Source: Chersky-806 sp036502405 (lineage in GTDB: Bacteria; Actinomycetota; Acidimicrobiia; IMCC26256; JAENVU01). From it: DNA of 64,000 nt. The translations under genes and the position numbers were made by a program. This document shows, piece after piece, positions 32,437 to 41,145 of the stretch; the stretch's first letter is position 1, and every line of letters begins with the position of its first letter. Where the stretch lies: NCBI GenBank assembly GCA_036502405.1, contig DASXYP010000049.1, forward strand, positions 78,191 through 142,190. The letters run 5' to 3'. Under the pieces are notes generated by a model. That model did not search any database, was not told where the DNA came from, and saw only the letters and a list, made by a program, of their open reading frames with translations.

Positions 32437-34995
32437 TCACGCATGGCGGAGCTCGAGCACGACTCCGCCGTCTCCTCGAGGGGAGCTCTCTCGAGCCATC
32501 CATCGTTCAAGCTCTTCGGCGGGGAGCGCTGGAGTGAGGACGTAGCCCTGGATGTTCTGGCAGCCGGTCTCGCGCAGGAGCAGCTCGGTTGCTTCGTCCT
32601 CGACGCCTTCAGCGACGGTTTCGAGACCAAGTCGGTTGGCGAGCTCGACGAGGGAGCTGACGATCGCTCGGTCGTGTTCGCTGTCGCGCATGTTCGACAC
32701 GAACGACTTGTCGATCTTGATCTCGTCCACCGGCAGTGAGCGGAGTGATGTGAGCGAGGAATATCCGGTCCCGAAGTCATCGATCGCGATGACCGCCCCG
32801 GCGCGTCGGAGCTCTGCCAGGACAGGCGCAATGCGTTCGGGGTGGTGCAATGCCTGCGTCTCGGTCAGCTCGATGACGAGCTGACCGCGGGGCGTCTCGG
32901 TCGCGGCGAGCAGCTGGCTCACCTGCTCGGCGAAGCCGTCGCGATTGAGATCGTGTACGGACACGTTCACCGAGACTCGCAGATCGAGTCCACGTTCAGC
33001 CCACTGACGCCGTTGTACGAGTGCGCGTTCGAGCACGTAGCCGGTGAGCAGCCGGATGAGGTCGCTCTGTTCTGCGACTGCGATGTAGACCGGCGGGGGG
33101 AGAACGCCGCGCGTCGGATGGTCCCAGCGCGCGAGGACCTCGACCCCGATGACTCGGTCGTCCCGGAGCGACTTGATGGGTTGAAAGCCCAAGGCAAACG
33201 ATCCTTCGGCGATGGCGGTACGGAGATCGGCTGCGAGCGACATGCGTTCCGGCGTGTGGTTGTCCTGGGCCGGGTCGTACATCGAAATGGACGTCCGGTG
33301 CTCCTTCGCCTGGTACATCGCGACGTCGGCGCACCGCAGCAGCGTGGCGACGTCGGGGCCGTGGTCCGGATGGAGCGCGACGCCGATGCTGGCGTCGAGG
33401 AACAGCGGCACGCCGTTCGCGACCTGGGGCCGCTGGAGCGCCTGCCGGAGCTGGGCGGCGCAATCGACGACGCGTTGCGCGCTCGTCACCGCAGGAAGCA
33501 GCACGGCGAACTCGTCGCCGCCGAGGCGAGCGACCATCGCCCCCTCGGGGGCTTCGTCGCAAAGGCGTGCGGCGACGTCCGTGAGCACCGAATCACCGCT
33601 CGCGTGGCCGAACGTGTCGTTCACCTCCTTGAAGTCGTCGAGGTCCAACAGCAGAACTGCGCTCGTCGTGCCGTTCTGCGCGACGAGTGTCCGGTCGCCG
33701 TGTTCGAGAAAGTGACGGCGGTTCGGCAGCCCGGTCAGCTGATCGTGGAGCGCGTCGTGCTCGCGTCGGATGGATTCCTGGCGTACGGCGTCGATGAGCC
33801 GGCCGTTCTCGAGGGCGACGCTCGTGTAGCGACCGAGCGCGCTGAGGAGGCGCCCGTCGGCTTGGCTGAACGACGCGATGTCACCGAGCCGGTCGTGCAG
33901 GAGGATGATTCCGACCAAGCCGCGCTCGGATCTGAGCGGCGCGGCGACGAGGTCCTGGGCATTGAGCTCGCGCAGCAGCGTGCGCTCGCGCTCGTCGCGG
34001 GTGTTGCGCGACACGACGACGGAGGTGACACCACTGACGAGGCGGCCCCAGAGCGGATCGGTGACCGGAACGACGAACTCCCGGTCGATGATCGCCGAGT
34101 CGTCGGTCTCGAGCGTGATTCGGGTCCCGAGCAGATGGTGTTGCGCCGGAAGGAACCACAGGTCCGCGCCGGCGGCATCGAGGTGCGCGCAGGCCTCCCG
34201 AAGCGCGGAGACGGCAACTTCGTCGAAGGTCAGCCCGCGGTTGAGCGCAGCCGTGTACTCCTGGAGCACCTCGAGCTCCGAGTGCCGCTGACGCAGCGTC
34301 GCGAACGAGCGATAGGCGGCGAACAAGGTGACGCCGATTCCCGCGAGGAGGAGCGCGGCTTCCGGAGCGATGCTGATCAGCAGCACTGCGACCAACGCGA
34401 ACGTGGCGTTGGTCGCCGCGGCGACCGCGCCGCCGAGCACCAGCCAGCCGGCGCTGTCGAGGTCGAACGTCCCTTGATGAAGCCAGATCGCCGTGCTGAC
34501 CAAGGCGCCGCAGACAACATCGACCACGACCGCCGCGAGCACGGCCGCAGCCCAGGCTCGGGGGTCCCGCACGTCCTCGCCCCCGCGCACCAGTCCGAAC
34601 ACGGTCAACGCGAGGGTGACCTCGAACATGACCATCACGACATTGAAGAGCAGCTTGAGCGGGGCAAGCCGGGCCTTGATGACCAGCACGGCGGCGACGC
34701 CGAGCGTGCAGGTGACGAGAAGCGCCGGCGGCGTGAGCACGAACAGTCCAAGCACCAGCGGGATAGCGCGAAGTGAGATCGAATGGGTCTCGCGCCGAAA
34801 GAACACATGGACGATGCAGAGCTCGGCAAGCACGACGAGCGCCAGCACGATCAGGGGGTGGACGCCGACGACCAACGGCGGCGCCGACCCGGTACCGACC
34901 GCGATCCACCAAAGAGTGCCTGCGACGGCCGCGACTCCGACGCAGAGCAGCAGCACGCCCCGGGTGCCCCCCTCGCGCTCCACGCTCGCCGTCAC
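32437..34995 (-). CDS. Membrane GAF-GGDEF-EAL protein (c-di-GMP turnover)
   Basis: 852 residues. About eight N-terminal membrane helices (residues 10-255), a GAF-like domain (about 270-430), GGDEF (LGGDEFAVLL at 490-499) and EAL. The GGDEF active site is intact; the EAL signature reads EVLARW, a common active variant, and the later ELTETQALHH, DDFGTGYSSL, DEIKIDKSFV and EGVEDE motifs are kept, so both diguanylate cyclase and phosphodiesterase activity are possible. GTG 34995 lies 13 bp after the subtilase stop, so the two are co-transcribed. The GAF domain and membrane block are the likely sensory inputs. Confidence 0.88.
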   Translation of the reverse strand: MTASVEREGGTRGVLLLCVGVAAVAGTLWWIAVGTGSAPPLVVGVHPLIVLALVVLAELCIVHVFFRRETHSISLRAIPLVLGLFVLTPPALLVTCTLGVAAVLVIKARLAPLKLLFNVVMVMFEVTLALTVFGLVRGGEDVRDPRAWAAAVLAAVVVDVVCGALVSTAIWLHQGTFDLDSAGWLVLGGAVAAATNATFALVAVLLISIAPEAALLLAGIGVTLFAAYRSFATLRQRHSELEVLQEYTAALNRGLTFDEVAVSALREACAHLDAAGADLWFLPAQHHLLGTRITLETDDSAIIDREFVVPVTDPLWGRLVSGVTSVVVSRNTRDERERTLLRELNAQDLVAAPLRSERGLVGIILLHDRLGDIASFSQADGRLLSALGRYTSVALENGRLIDAVRQESIRREHDALHDQLTGLPNRRHFLEHGDRTLVAQNGTTSAVLLLDLDDFKEVNDTFGHASGDSVLTDVAARLCDEAPEGAMVARLGGDEFAVLLPAVTSAQRVVDCAAQLRQALQRPQVANGVPLFLDASIGVALHPDHGPDVATLLRCADVAMYQAKEHRTSISMYDPAQDNHTPERMSLAADLRTAIAEGSFALGFQPIKSLRDDRVIGVEVLARWDHPTRGVLPPPVYIAVAEQSDLIRLLTGYVLERALVQRRQWAERGLDLRVSVNVSVHDLNRDGFAEQVSQLLAATETPRGQLVIELTETQALHHPERIAPVLAELRRAGAVIAIDDFGTGYSSLTSLRSLPVDEIKIDKSFVSNMRDSEHDRAIVSSLVELANRLGLETVAEGVEDEATELLLRETGCQNIQGYVLTPALPAEELERWMARESSPRGDGGVVLELRHA

Positions 34996-35008
34996 GAACT
35001 CGCCCGGC

Positions 35009-36706
35009 TCACGAGAGTGGGCCAACCGGAACGAACTCGGCCGCCATCCAGCCGTTGTCCCGCCAAGTTCGGCCGTCCCACGACGAGTCCCGCCAGGTCC
35101 GGCCTTCCCAGCCTTCACTGCGCCAGGTCCGACCGTTCCAGGAGTCGTCCCGCCACGTCCGACCTTCCCAGGCGGCGTCGCGCCACGTCCGCCCGTCCCA
35201 TGGCGCCCCGGTGATGTCGACTTCGCCGCTCAGGACGGAGTCACTGTCCGAGATATGAGCGCTGCCGCGAGCGCCTTCGAGCGTCCCCAGGCCGGTCGCC
35301 GGAGGGAAGCTCTGCGCGGACGGGATCTTGCCGGTGCTGACGTCCTTGGCCTTGTCCCGTGCGCCGTGGAGGTCGAGGCTCTTCATGCCCGACTCGAGGA
35401 CCTGGCCGGCTGCGGTCCGAAGTCGGAAGCCGCTGTTGACGAGCGCCGCCTTGACCTGGTCCGGCGTCATGGTCGGGTACTGCTGGAGGAGCAGCGCCGC
35501 GGCCCCGGAGGTCACTGCCGCGGCCTGCGAGGTTCCACTGCCGCGGAAGAGCGTGTCGCCGACCCGGCCTCCCGGGAAGGCCTGGTCGATGAGGGAGCCC
35601 GGGGCGCGGAGGCTGACGATGGAGCGGCCGGGGGCCAAGACGTCGGGACGGCGCGAGACGTCACCGCGACTCGAGAAGTCGGCGATGAAGTCGTCAGCCT
35701 GGCCGACGGTCCCGTTGCTGTCGGACGCGCCGACCGCGAGCACGCGCGGGTCGTACGCCGGGTCGTTGAGCATCGGAGATCCATAGCCGGAGTTGCCGGC
35801 AGAGACGACGACGACGATGCCGTGTGCCCACGCGTTCTCGACCGCGAACGTCAGGGGATCGCGCTGGTAGTCCTGGATGCCGTCGGTTCCGAACGAGAGG
35901 TTCAGCACGCGGATGTTGAGCCCGTCCGAGTCGTGGTGCTCGACGACCCAGTCGATGGCTGCGATCACCTGGGAGACGTCGACCGCGCCATCCGGGGCCG
36001 CGACCTTCATGTTGACGATCCGGGCACCGGGCGCGACGCCGACAAACTGACGCTTCGCGTTCTCACCCAACGTGCGAGGGTCGAGCGGAACCGAGGGGTC
36101 ACGGCCCGCGATGATCCCGGCCATGTGCGTGCCGTGGCCGAACTGGTCGACCCCTGGCGCGGCCCCACCGGAGCCGAACGAGAGGTCAGGTCCGTTGACA
36201 ACCCGGTCGTGGAACTGTGGGAGCGGTGCGACACCCGAGTCGATGAGCGCGACGTCGACGCCAGCACCGGTGTACCCGTTGCTCCATGCTTCGTCGGCGT
36301 GGATGCTCTTCGCCACCTGGTACATCGAGCTCGAAACCTGCTCCGGGTTGTACATCGCCGGGTCGAACGCGACGTCGATGCCGCTCACGACCGAGATGAC
36401 GCCCGGGATCGTCTGCGCTGCCGCGACCTTGTCGCTGGGAACCGTGGCGAGGAAGCCGTCGAGCACCTTGAGCGGGGCATGCGGATCGCCGCCGAGCGCA
36501 TGCAGCTGTTGGGCGACCGACGCCTGCGTTCCCGGCGCGACGCGCACCAGGATCTGCGTCATCGGGACCGCGGCGCCGGCTTCGGCGAGGCCCGCCACGC
36601 CGCCCTGGAAACCGATGAGGACCACGACCAAGACCAGCAATGCGAGCGGGCTCTGCCTCCCCCACCGGCGCATCGCACCTGCAAACCTTGCCACCGTCTG
36701 GCGCAT
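35009..36706 (-). CDS. Secreted S8 subtilisin-family protease with Trp-rich repeat tail
   Basis: 565 residues. N-terminal signal (MRQTVARFAGAMRRWGRQSP, then a long hydrophobic helix), a propeptide with an inhibitor-I9-like pattern (residues 45-125), and a catalytic domain with Asp156 (VALIDSG), His191 (GHGTHMAG) and Ser393 (GSGTSQAAA), plus SAGNSG at the oxyanion region. After the protease domain a Ser/Asp linker leads into five tandem decapeptides of the form W-x-G-R-T-W-R-x-x-x. ATG 36706 has GAGAGGG upstream. Followed directly by a c-di-GMP enzyme. Confidence 0.92.
   Translation of the reverse strand: MRQTVARFAGAMRRWGRQSPLALLVLVVVLIGFQGGVAGLAEAGAAVPMTQILVRVAPGTQASVAQQLHALGGDPHAPLKVLDGFLATVPSDKVAAAQTIPGVISVVSGIDVAFDPAMYNPEQVSSSMYQVAKSIHADEAWSNGYTGAGVDVALIDSGVAPLPQFHDRVVNGPDLSFGSGGAAPGVDQFGHGTHMAGIIAGRDPSVPLDPRTLGENAKRQFVGVAPGARIVNMKVAAPDGAVDVSQVIAAIDWVVEHHDSDGLNIRVLNLSFGTDGIQDYQRDPLTFAVENAWAHGIVVVVSAGNSGYGSPMLNDPAYDPRVLAVGASDSNGTVGQADDFIADFSSRGDVSRRPDVLAPGRSIVSLRAPGSLIDQAFPGGRVGDTLFRGSGTSQAAAVTSGAAALLLQQYPTMTPDQVKAALVNSGFRLRTAAGQVLESGMKSLDLHGARDKAKDVSTGKIPSAQSFPPATGLGTLEGARGSAHISDSDSVLSGEVDITGAPWDGRTWRDAAWEGRTWRDDSWNGRTWRSEGWEGRTWRDSSWDGRTWRDNGWMAAEFVPVGPLS
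35048..35200 (-). repeat. Five tandem 30-bp repeats encoding W-x-GRTWR decapeptides
   Basis: Units read WDGRTWRDAA, WEGRTWRDDS, WNGRTWRSEG, WEGRTWRDSS and WDGRTWRDNG, then a final W. The GRTWR core is invariant; positions 2 and 8-10 vary. The DNA units also stay similar, so the array arose by recent in-phase duplication. It forms the C-terminus of the subtilase and could bind cell wall or glycans, as short Trp-repeats do in other secreted proteins. Confidence 0.9.
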
Positions 36707-36944
36707 GACCACCCTCTCCACCGTCGAACTACGTGGTGGACGGTGGGTTCGCCATTGACTCCTCGCCGGCCCAGGCGACCACATACAGGCCGACGGATCG
36801 CTGCCCGTCCTGTTGACCCTTGTCTTGTAGGTCGCAGAGGCTTTCGGCCGGGTTGGACACGGCCTTGAGCAGGAACAGTACAAAAGTTGCGAGAAGGTCA
36901 AATGCCGATGCGATCGGCCCCTCGAGATGCGTGAATCAGTCCTG

Positions 36945-37190
36945 CCACTCGGTCACGTGTTCGTCGCCAACATGCCCGGCAACGTGGTGTTCCTGAGATT
37001 CGCGATCGCGGGGGCGTCGGGCTTCTCGATCCCGGCGTCACTGGTCGCATTGGGTTCGTTCGTGCTCGGCGCGTTGCTGGGCGGCAAAGCCGGTTCGGGG
37101 CTCGGGGGTCACCGCGGGCACCTGCTCGCAGCCACGACCTCGCCGCTCGTGATCGCGCTCGTCGTGACCGCAATGGTTGCGCCGGTCAGC
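36945..37190 (+). pseudogene. Remnant of a DUF1275 (YoaK-like) membrane protein gene
   Basis: The translated stretch LGHVFVANMPGNVVFLRFAIAG followed by ASLVALGSFVLGALLGG and HRGHLLA is recognisably the middle of a DUF1275 protein (the family usually has GHVFVANMTGNVVFLG and ASLVALGAF). The N-terminal helix is missing, and after about residue 80 the frame degenerates into low-complexity sequence with no family similarity. No start codon with RBS fits. The surrounding 36707-37382 region holds nothing else convincing apart from a 6-bp inverted repeat at 37329-37352. Confidence 0.55.
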
Positions 37191-37382
37191 TGGAGGGCCA
37201 GCGCGGACGATCCGAGCTGGGTGCATTCGAGCTCGTGCCCCGTCCGGCAACGTTTGCCGCGTTCCCGCCGGCCAGGAACAAGCCCAGGGGGACGGGCTTG
37301 CGGACTCGAGCGTCACCCCCTAGTGAGAACACTGGTAATCACTATGCAGTGTCATTCGCCAGGCGCGAAGAGATTTCCGGCC

Positions 37383-40304
37383 TTACGTTCGAACGATCCG
37401 GCTGGGTCCCAGGTATGCGCTTGCCAACAGGCCCATGTCCGCGTCTGCGCGCCTGCCGGACCACTTGAGAGTACCGAGCTCCATGATCGCGAGAGAGTCC
37501 GCAACAGCGAGGGCATTGTGCGCATGCTCCTCCACGAGCAGCACCGCGGTTCCCTGGTCGCGGAGCTCCACGATCGAATCCATGAGCTGGCTGGCCATCA
37601 TTGGCGCGAGCCCCAAGGTCGGCTCATCGGCGATGAGCACGTCGGGTGGATCTGCGAGCGCGGGCGCCAGGCTCAACATCTGCTGCTCCCCGCCGGACAG
37701 CAGGCCGGCAACTTGCTTGCGGCGCTCGGCGAGAACGGGGAAGGCCGCATACGCCCTGCGCCGCTTCTCCTCCTCGGGAAGTGCGACCGCGATGTTCTCC
37801 TCGACGGTCAGTCCCGGAAAGATCCCGCGCGCCTCGGGCACGAGGAGCACGCCGGATCGGGCGCGCCGGAAGGTCGACAGAGCTGTGACGTCGGCACCGT
37901 CGAGCCACACGGCGCCGGAAGACGCAGTGAGCGCTCCCGCGGCTACCGCGCAGATCGTCGACTTGCCGGCGCCGTTGGCTCCGAGCAACGCGAGGATCTC
38001 GCCGCGACGCAACTGGAGATCGATGCCGTGCAACACCTCGACGCCGCCGTACCCGGCGACGATCCCTTCCAAGGCGAACGTGGAGCGGGCTTCTAGTTGG
38101 GAAGCATCAACCGGCTGTGCCGGGGCCCGGGCCGCACGGTGATCCTGTTCGTGTTCGGGGACGACACCGTCGTGGAGCAGCGCCTCGGTGGCCGCGATGG
38201 CCGCAAGGTGCTGCTTGCGGTCGCGGCGCGCTCGTTGACGGCCACCGGCGAGCGCCAGGAGCCCGTCCGGCTCCTGTGCGAGCTGGATCGCCAGCAGTCC
38301 CGAGAGGATCGGCACGAAGTAGGTCGAGGTGACCAGCTCGTTGACGGTTCCTCCGGGAAGAACCCCGGCGAGCCCGTGGAGCACCGCGGTCCCGCCGGTG
38401 AACACGAGACCCGCGATCAGTGCTCCCCCTGGGCGGCGGATGCCGAAGGCGACCGCGAGGGCGAGCCAGACCAGTCCGACGAGTGGCGGCGCGGTGGAGT
38501 TGTCGACCTGGAAGCTGAACAGGCCGAGCATGACACCACCGAGACCGGCGATGGCCGCCGCCAGGGCGAAGACCATGATCTTCGTCCGCTGGACGCGCAC
38601 GCCAGACGCCGCCGCGGCAACTTCGGAGCTGCGGACGGCGAGCATCGCCCGCCCCGAAGCCGACCGCCACAGCGCGTGGATCACGAGGGTGACGACGCCG
38701 AAGACTGCGAGGAAGAGCAGGATCTGCTCCGAGAGCAGGCTCGAGTCGAAGTGCCGCTGATCACCGACGACGAGCAGGTTGTTCAGCTGGTTCAGTCCGA
38801 GCAGGTTCAACGACGGCTGACGGATCGTCCAACCGGCCGCGTTGTTGCTCACCGAGTCGAGTGGGAAGACCAGCAAGGACGCGATGAAGGCGAACGCGAG
38901 CGTCCCCAGCGCGAGATTGACCTCGCCCAGCTTGGTGATCGGAATCGCAATGAGCGCGCCGACCACTCCCGCCACGATGACCGCGAGCGCCGTGGCCCAG
39001 ACGAAGTTGAGCTGACCGTGAGCCGCGATCACGGGGAAGTCGATGTGCCAGTCCTGGTTCATGGCCCAGCCGGCGATGAACCCGCCGATCGTCACGAAGG
39101 TCGCCTGCGCGAGGCTGACCATGCCACCAAGGCCGGTGACCACGACGAACGAGAGCAGGATGATCGAGATCGCCAATCCCTGCGCGATCCACGTCTGGCC
39201 GTAGGTGTCGGCGCGGAGCCACGAGACGGACAACCACTGCTGTGAGTAGGTGACGAGGGCGAGGATGGCGACCGCCCACGGCAACCGACGGCGGAGTGCG
39301 GACATGCCCTCGCGGTGGTCGGGACGCACACTGTCCGATGCGATGCTGCCCGCGCGTCGTGATCGGTCGCGACCGAAGGCCAGCAGCAGCACGATCACGA
39401 GCACAAACGGTACGGCGGCCTTGAGGCCCGTCAAGTTGCTCAGCGATGCGGGCAGGATCTGATCGCTGTACCCCGCGACGAGGTTCTGCACGACACCAAG
39501 CGCCAGACCGCCGACGAAGGCAACGGGAATCGAGCGAAGGCCCCCGAGCACGACGACCGCGAGCGACCCCAGTACGACCAACGTGAAGACGTAGTCCGTC
39601 AGCGTGAAGAGCGGGGCGATCAGGACACCGCCCAGGCCGGCGAGGATGACCGTGAGCACCCACGCGGTCCTTGACGCACGCGCGGGATTGACCCCGCGGA
39701 GATCCGCCAGCGCCTCCCGGTCGACCACCGCGCGCATCTCCAGACCCAAGCGGGTTCGCCGGATCACGTACCAGAGGACGACGCCCGCGAGTGCGGCCGC
39801 CGCGAAGACTGCGAGCTGGTTGGAGTCGAGGATCACTCCGTGCAGCAGCCGGTAGACGTGGGCCGGTGTCGGACCGATCCCGGGCACCCGAGTGCCCTGC
39901 GAGGCGGCACTGTTGCCGAGCAGACCCCCGAGGCCGAGCACTTGGATGCCCACAGTGATGACGAGCCACTGGACCAGGCTCGGCAGCGCGACCACGAGTC
40001 CGATCGTCCCGACCAGGCGGGCGTAGACCGGCGCCTTCGCGAGCCGCCGGAGCATGACGCGATCCAGCAGCAACCCGAGCAGCGGCGCAAACACGAACAC
40101 CGAGATGATCAGTGCAGGGACTATTGGCATGCCGTACCCGGAGTGGAGCTGGTAGTAGAGGTAGGCAACTGCGAAGGCGATCGCTCCGTGGGCGAAGTTG
40201 AAGATTCCGGACGTCGTGTACGTCAGCACCAGCCCCGACGCCATGATCGAGTAGATGGCGCCGGTCACCAGGCCGGAGACCACGAGGTTCAGAAACTCGT
40301 TCAC
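37383..40304 (-). CDS. Triple-fusion Liv-type ABC importer: LivH-LivM permeases plus LivF ATPase
   Basis: One uninterrupted 973-residue ORF. Residues 1-300 are a LivH-like permease (VVSGLVTGAIYSIMASGLVLTY start), 340-680 a LivM-like permease (VVVTGLGGMVSLAQATFVTIGGF), then a charged linker, and 745-973 a LivF-like ATPase with Walker A GANGAGKST, signature LSGGEQQ and Walker B VLIADEP. GTG 40304 overlaps the LivG stop. Such fusions fix the subunit ratio in the membrane. The importer class takes branched-chain amino acids, amides or aromatic/alicyclic acids; the surrounding catabolic genes suggest an organic acid. Confidence 0.92.
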   Translation of the reverse strand: MNEFLNLVVSGLVTGAIYSIMASGLVLTYTTSGIFNFAHGAIAFAVAYLYYQLHSGYGMPIVPALIISVFVFAPLLGLLLDRVMLRRLAKAPVYARLVGTIGLVVALPSLVQWLVITVGIQVLGLGGLLGNSAASQGTRVPGIGPTPAHVYRLLHGVILDSNQLAVFAAAALAGVVLWYVIRRTRLGLEMRAVVDREALADLRGVNPARASRTAWVLTVILAGLGGVLIAPLFTLTDYVFTLVVLGSLAVVVLGGLRSIPVAFVGGLALGVVQNLVAGYSDQILPASLSNLTGLKAAVPFVLVIVLLLAFGRDRSRRAGSIASDSVRPDHREGMSALRRRLPWAVAILALVTYSQQWLSVSWLRADTYGQTWIAQGLAISIILLSFVVVTGLGGMVSLAQATFVTIGGFIAGWAMNQDWHIDFPVIAAHGQLNFVWATALAVIVAGVVGALIAIPITKLGEVNLALGTLAFAFIASLLVFPLDSVSNNAAGWTIRQPSLNLLGLNQLNNLLVVGDQRHFDSSLLSEQILLFLAVFGVVTLVIHALWRSASGRAMLAVRSSEVAAAASGVRVQRTKIMVFALAAAIAGLGGVMLGLFSFQVDNSTAPPLVGLVWLALAVAFGIRRPGGALIAGLVFTGGTAVLHGLAGVLPGGTVNELVTSTYFVPILSGLLAIQLAQEPDGLLALAGGRQRARRDRKQHLAAIAATEALLHDGVVPEHEQDHRAARAPAQPVDASQLEARSTFALEGIVAGYGGVEVLHGIDLQLRRGEILALLGANGAGKSTICAVAAGALTASSGAVWLDGADVTALSTFRRARSGVLLVPEARGIFPGLTVEENIAVALPEEEKRRRAYAAFPVLAERRKQVAGLLSGGEQQMLSLAPALADPPDVLIADEPTLGLAPMMASQLMDSIVELRDQGTAVLLVEEHAHNALAVADSLAIMELGTLKWSGRRADADMGLLASAYLGPSRIVRT

Positions 40305-41125
40305 CGGCCGGCCCCCGGTGCAGTGGTGCTCACGTCGCCGAGGTACGCGTCGCGGACGCCGTCATGACGCTGGATCTCGTCCGGCCGGCCCTCGGCGAGG
40401 ACGACTCCCCGGTCGAGGACGACGACCCGGTCGCACTGATCCATGACGAAGCCCGCGTCGTGTTCGACGAGCAAGATCGAACAGCCGGTCTCGTCCCGCA
40501 GAGCCTGAATCTCGCGACCGAGACGAACGGTCTCCTGCTCATCGAGTCCCGACGCCGGTTCGTCCAGGAGCAGCAGACGCGGTGGATCAACGATCGCTCG
40601 GGCGAGCTCGACCATTCGGGCGACGCCGATGGGCAACGAGCCCGCGAGCTCGCCCTTCACCTCCGAGAGCCCGCAACGTTCGAGCGTCTCGGCCACGCGG
40701 CGCCGGCGTGCCCGTTCCGCGCGGCGACGCAACGGGGAACCGACGAGATCGCCGACGAAGCCACCCTGCCCGCCCTCGGCCTCGAGCGCGACGAGGACGT
40801 TGTCTTCGACGGTCAGCCATCCGAAGACCTGGACGCGCTGGAAGGTCCGACGCAGGCCCAGTCGGGCGCGGCTCGCGGAGCTCTTCGTCGTGACGTCGGC
40901 CCCGTCGAAGTACACCACCCCCGCGTTCGGACGCCGAACTCCCGAGACCACGTCGAAGAGCGTTGTCTTGCCGGCTCCGTTGGGACCGATCAGACCGAGC
41001 ACCTCACTGCCGGCAACCCGCACGTTGACATCGCTGAGCGCGGTGATGCCTCCGAAGGTCACGGTCACACTCGCGAGGAAGAGCAGCTCCGATTCCTCAC
41101 CGGCCCCGGCGAGTGCCTCACTCAT
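40301..41125 (-). CDS. LivG-type ABC transporter ATP-binding protein
   Basis: 274 residues. Walker A GPNGAGKTT, Q-loop region FQRVQVFG, a degenerate signature SLPIGVARMVELARA where LSxGxQ is usual in this family, Walker B LLLLDEPASGLD and H-loop VEHD. The LivG hallmark is the insertion between Q-loop and signature. ATG 41125; it starts 20 bp after the binding-protein stop and overlaps the permease GTG. Together with the fusion protein it supplies the second ATPase. Confidence 0.92.
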   Translation of the reverse strand: MSEALAGAGEESELLFLASVTVTFGGITALSDVNVRVAGSEVLGLIGPNGAGKTTLFDVVSGVRRPNAGVVYFDGADVTTKSSASRARLGLRRTFQRVQVFGWLTVEDNVLVALEAEGGQGGFVGDLVGSPLRRRAERARRRRVAETLERCGLSEVKGELAGSLPIGVARMVELARAIVDPPRLLLLDEPASGLDEQETVRLGREIQALRDETGCSILLVEHDAGFVMDQCDRVVVLDRGVVLAEGRPDEIQRHDGVRDAYLGDVSTTAPGAGR

Positions 41126-41145
41126 CGGCTCGGGTCCACGACGGG

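Noticed and set aside
37329..37352. Inverted repeat ACACTG...CAGTGT with an ACTATG inside, as an operator or terminator
   Set aside because: Left half matches the operator at only three of six bases and no gene starts there; loop of 12 nt and short stem make a terminator weak.
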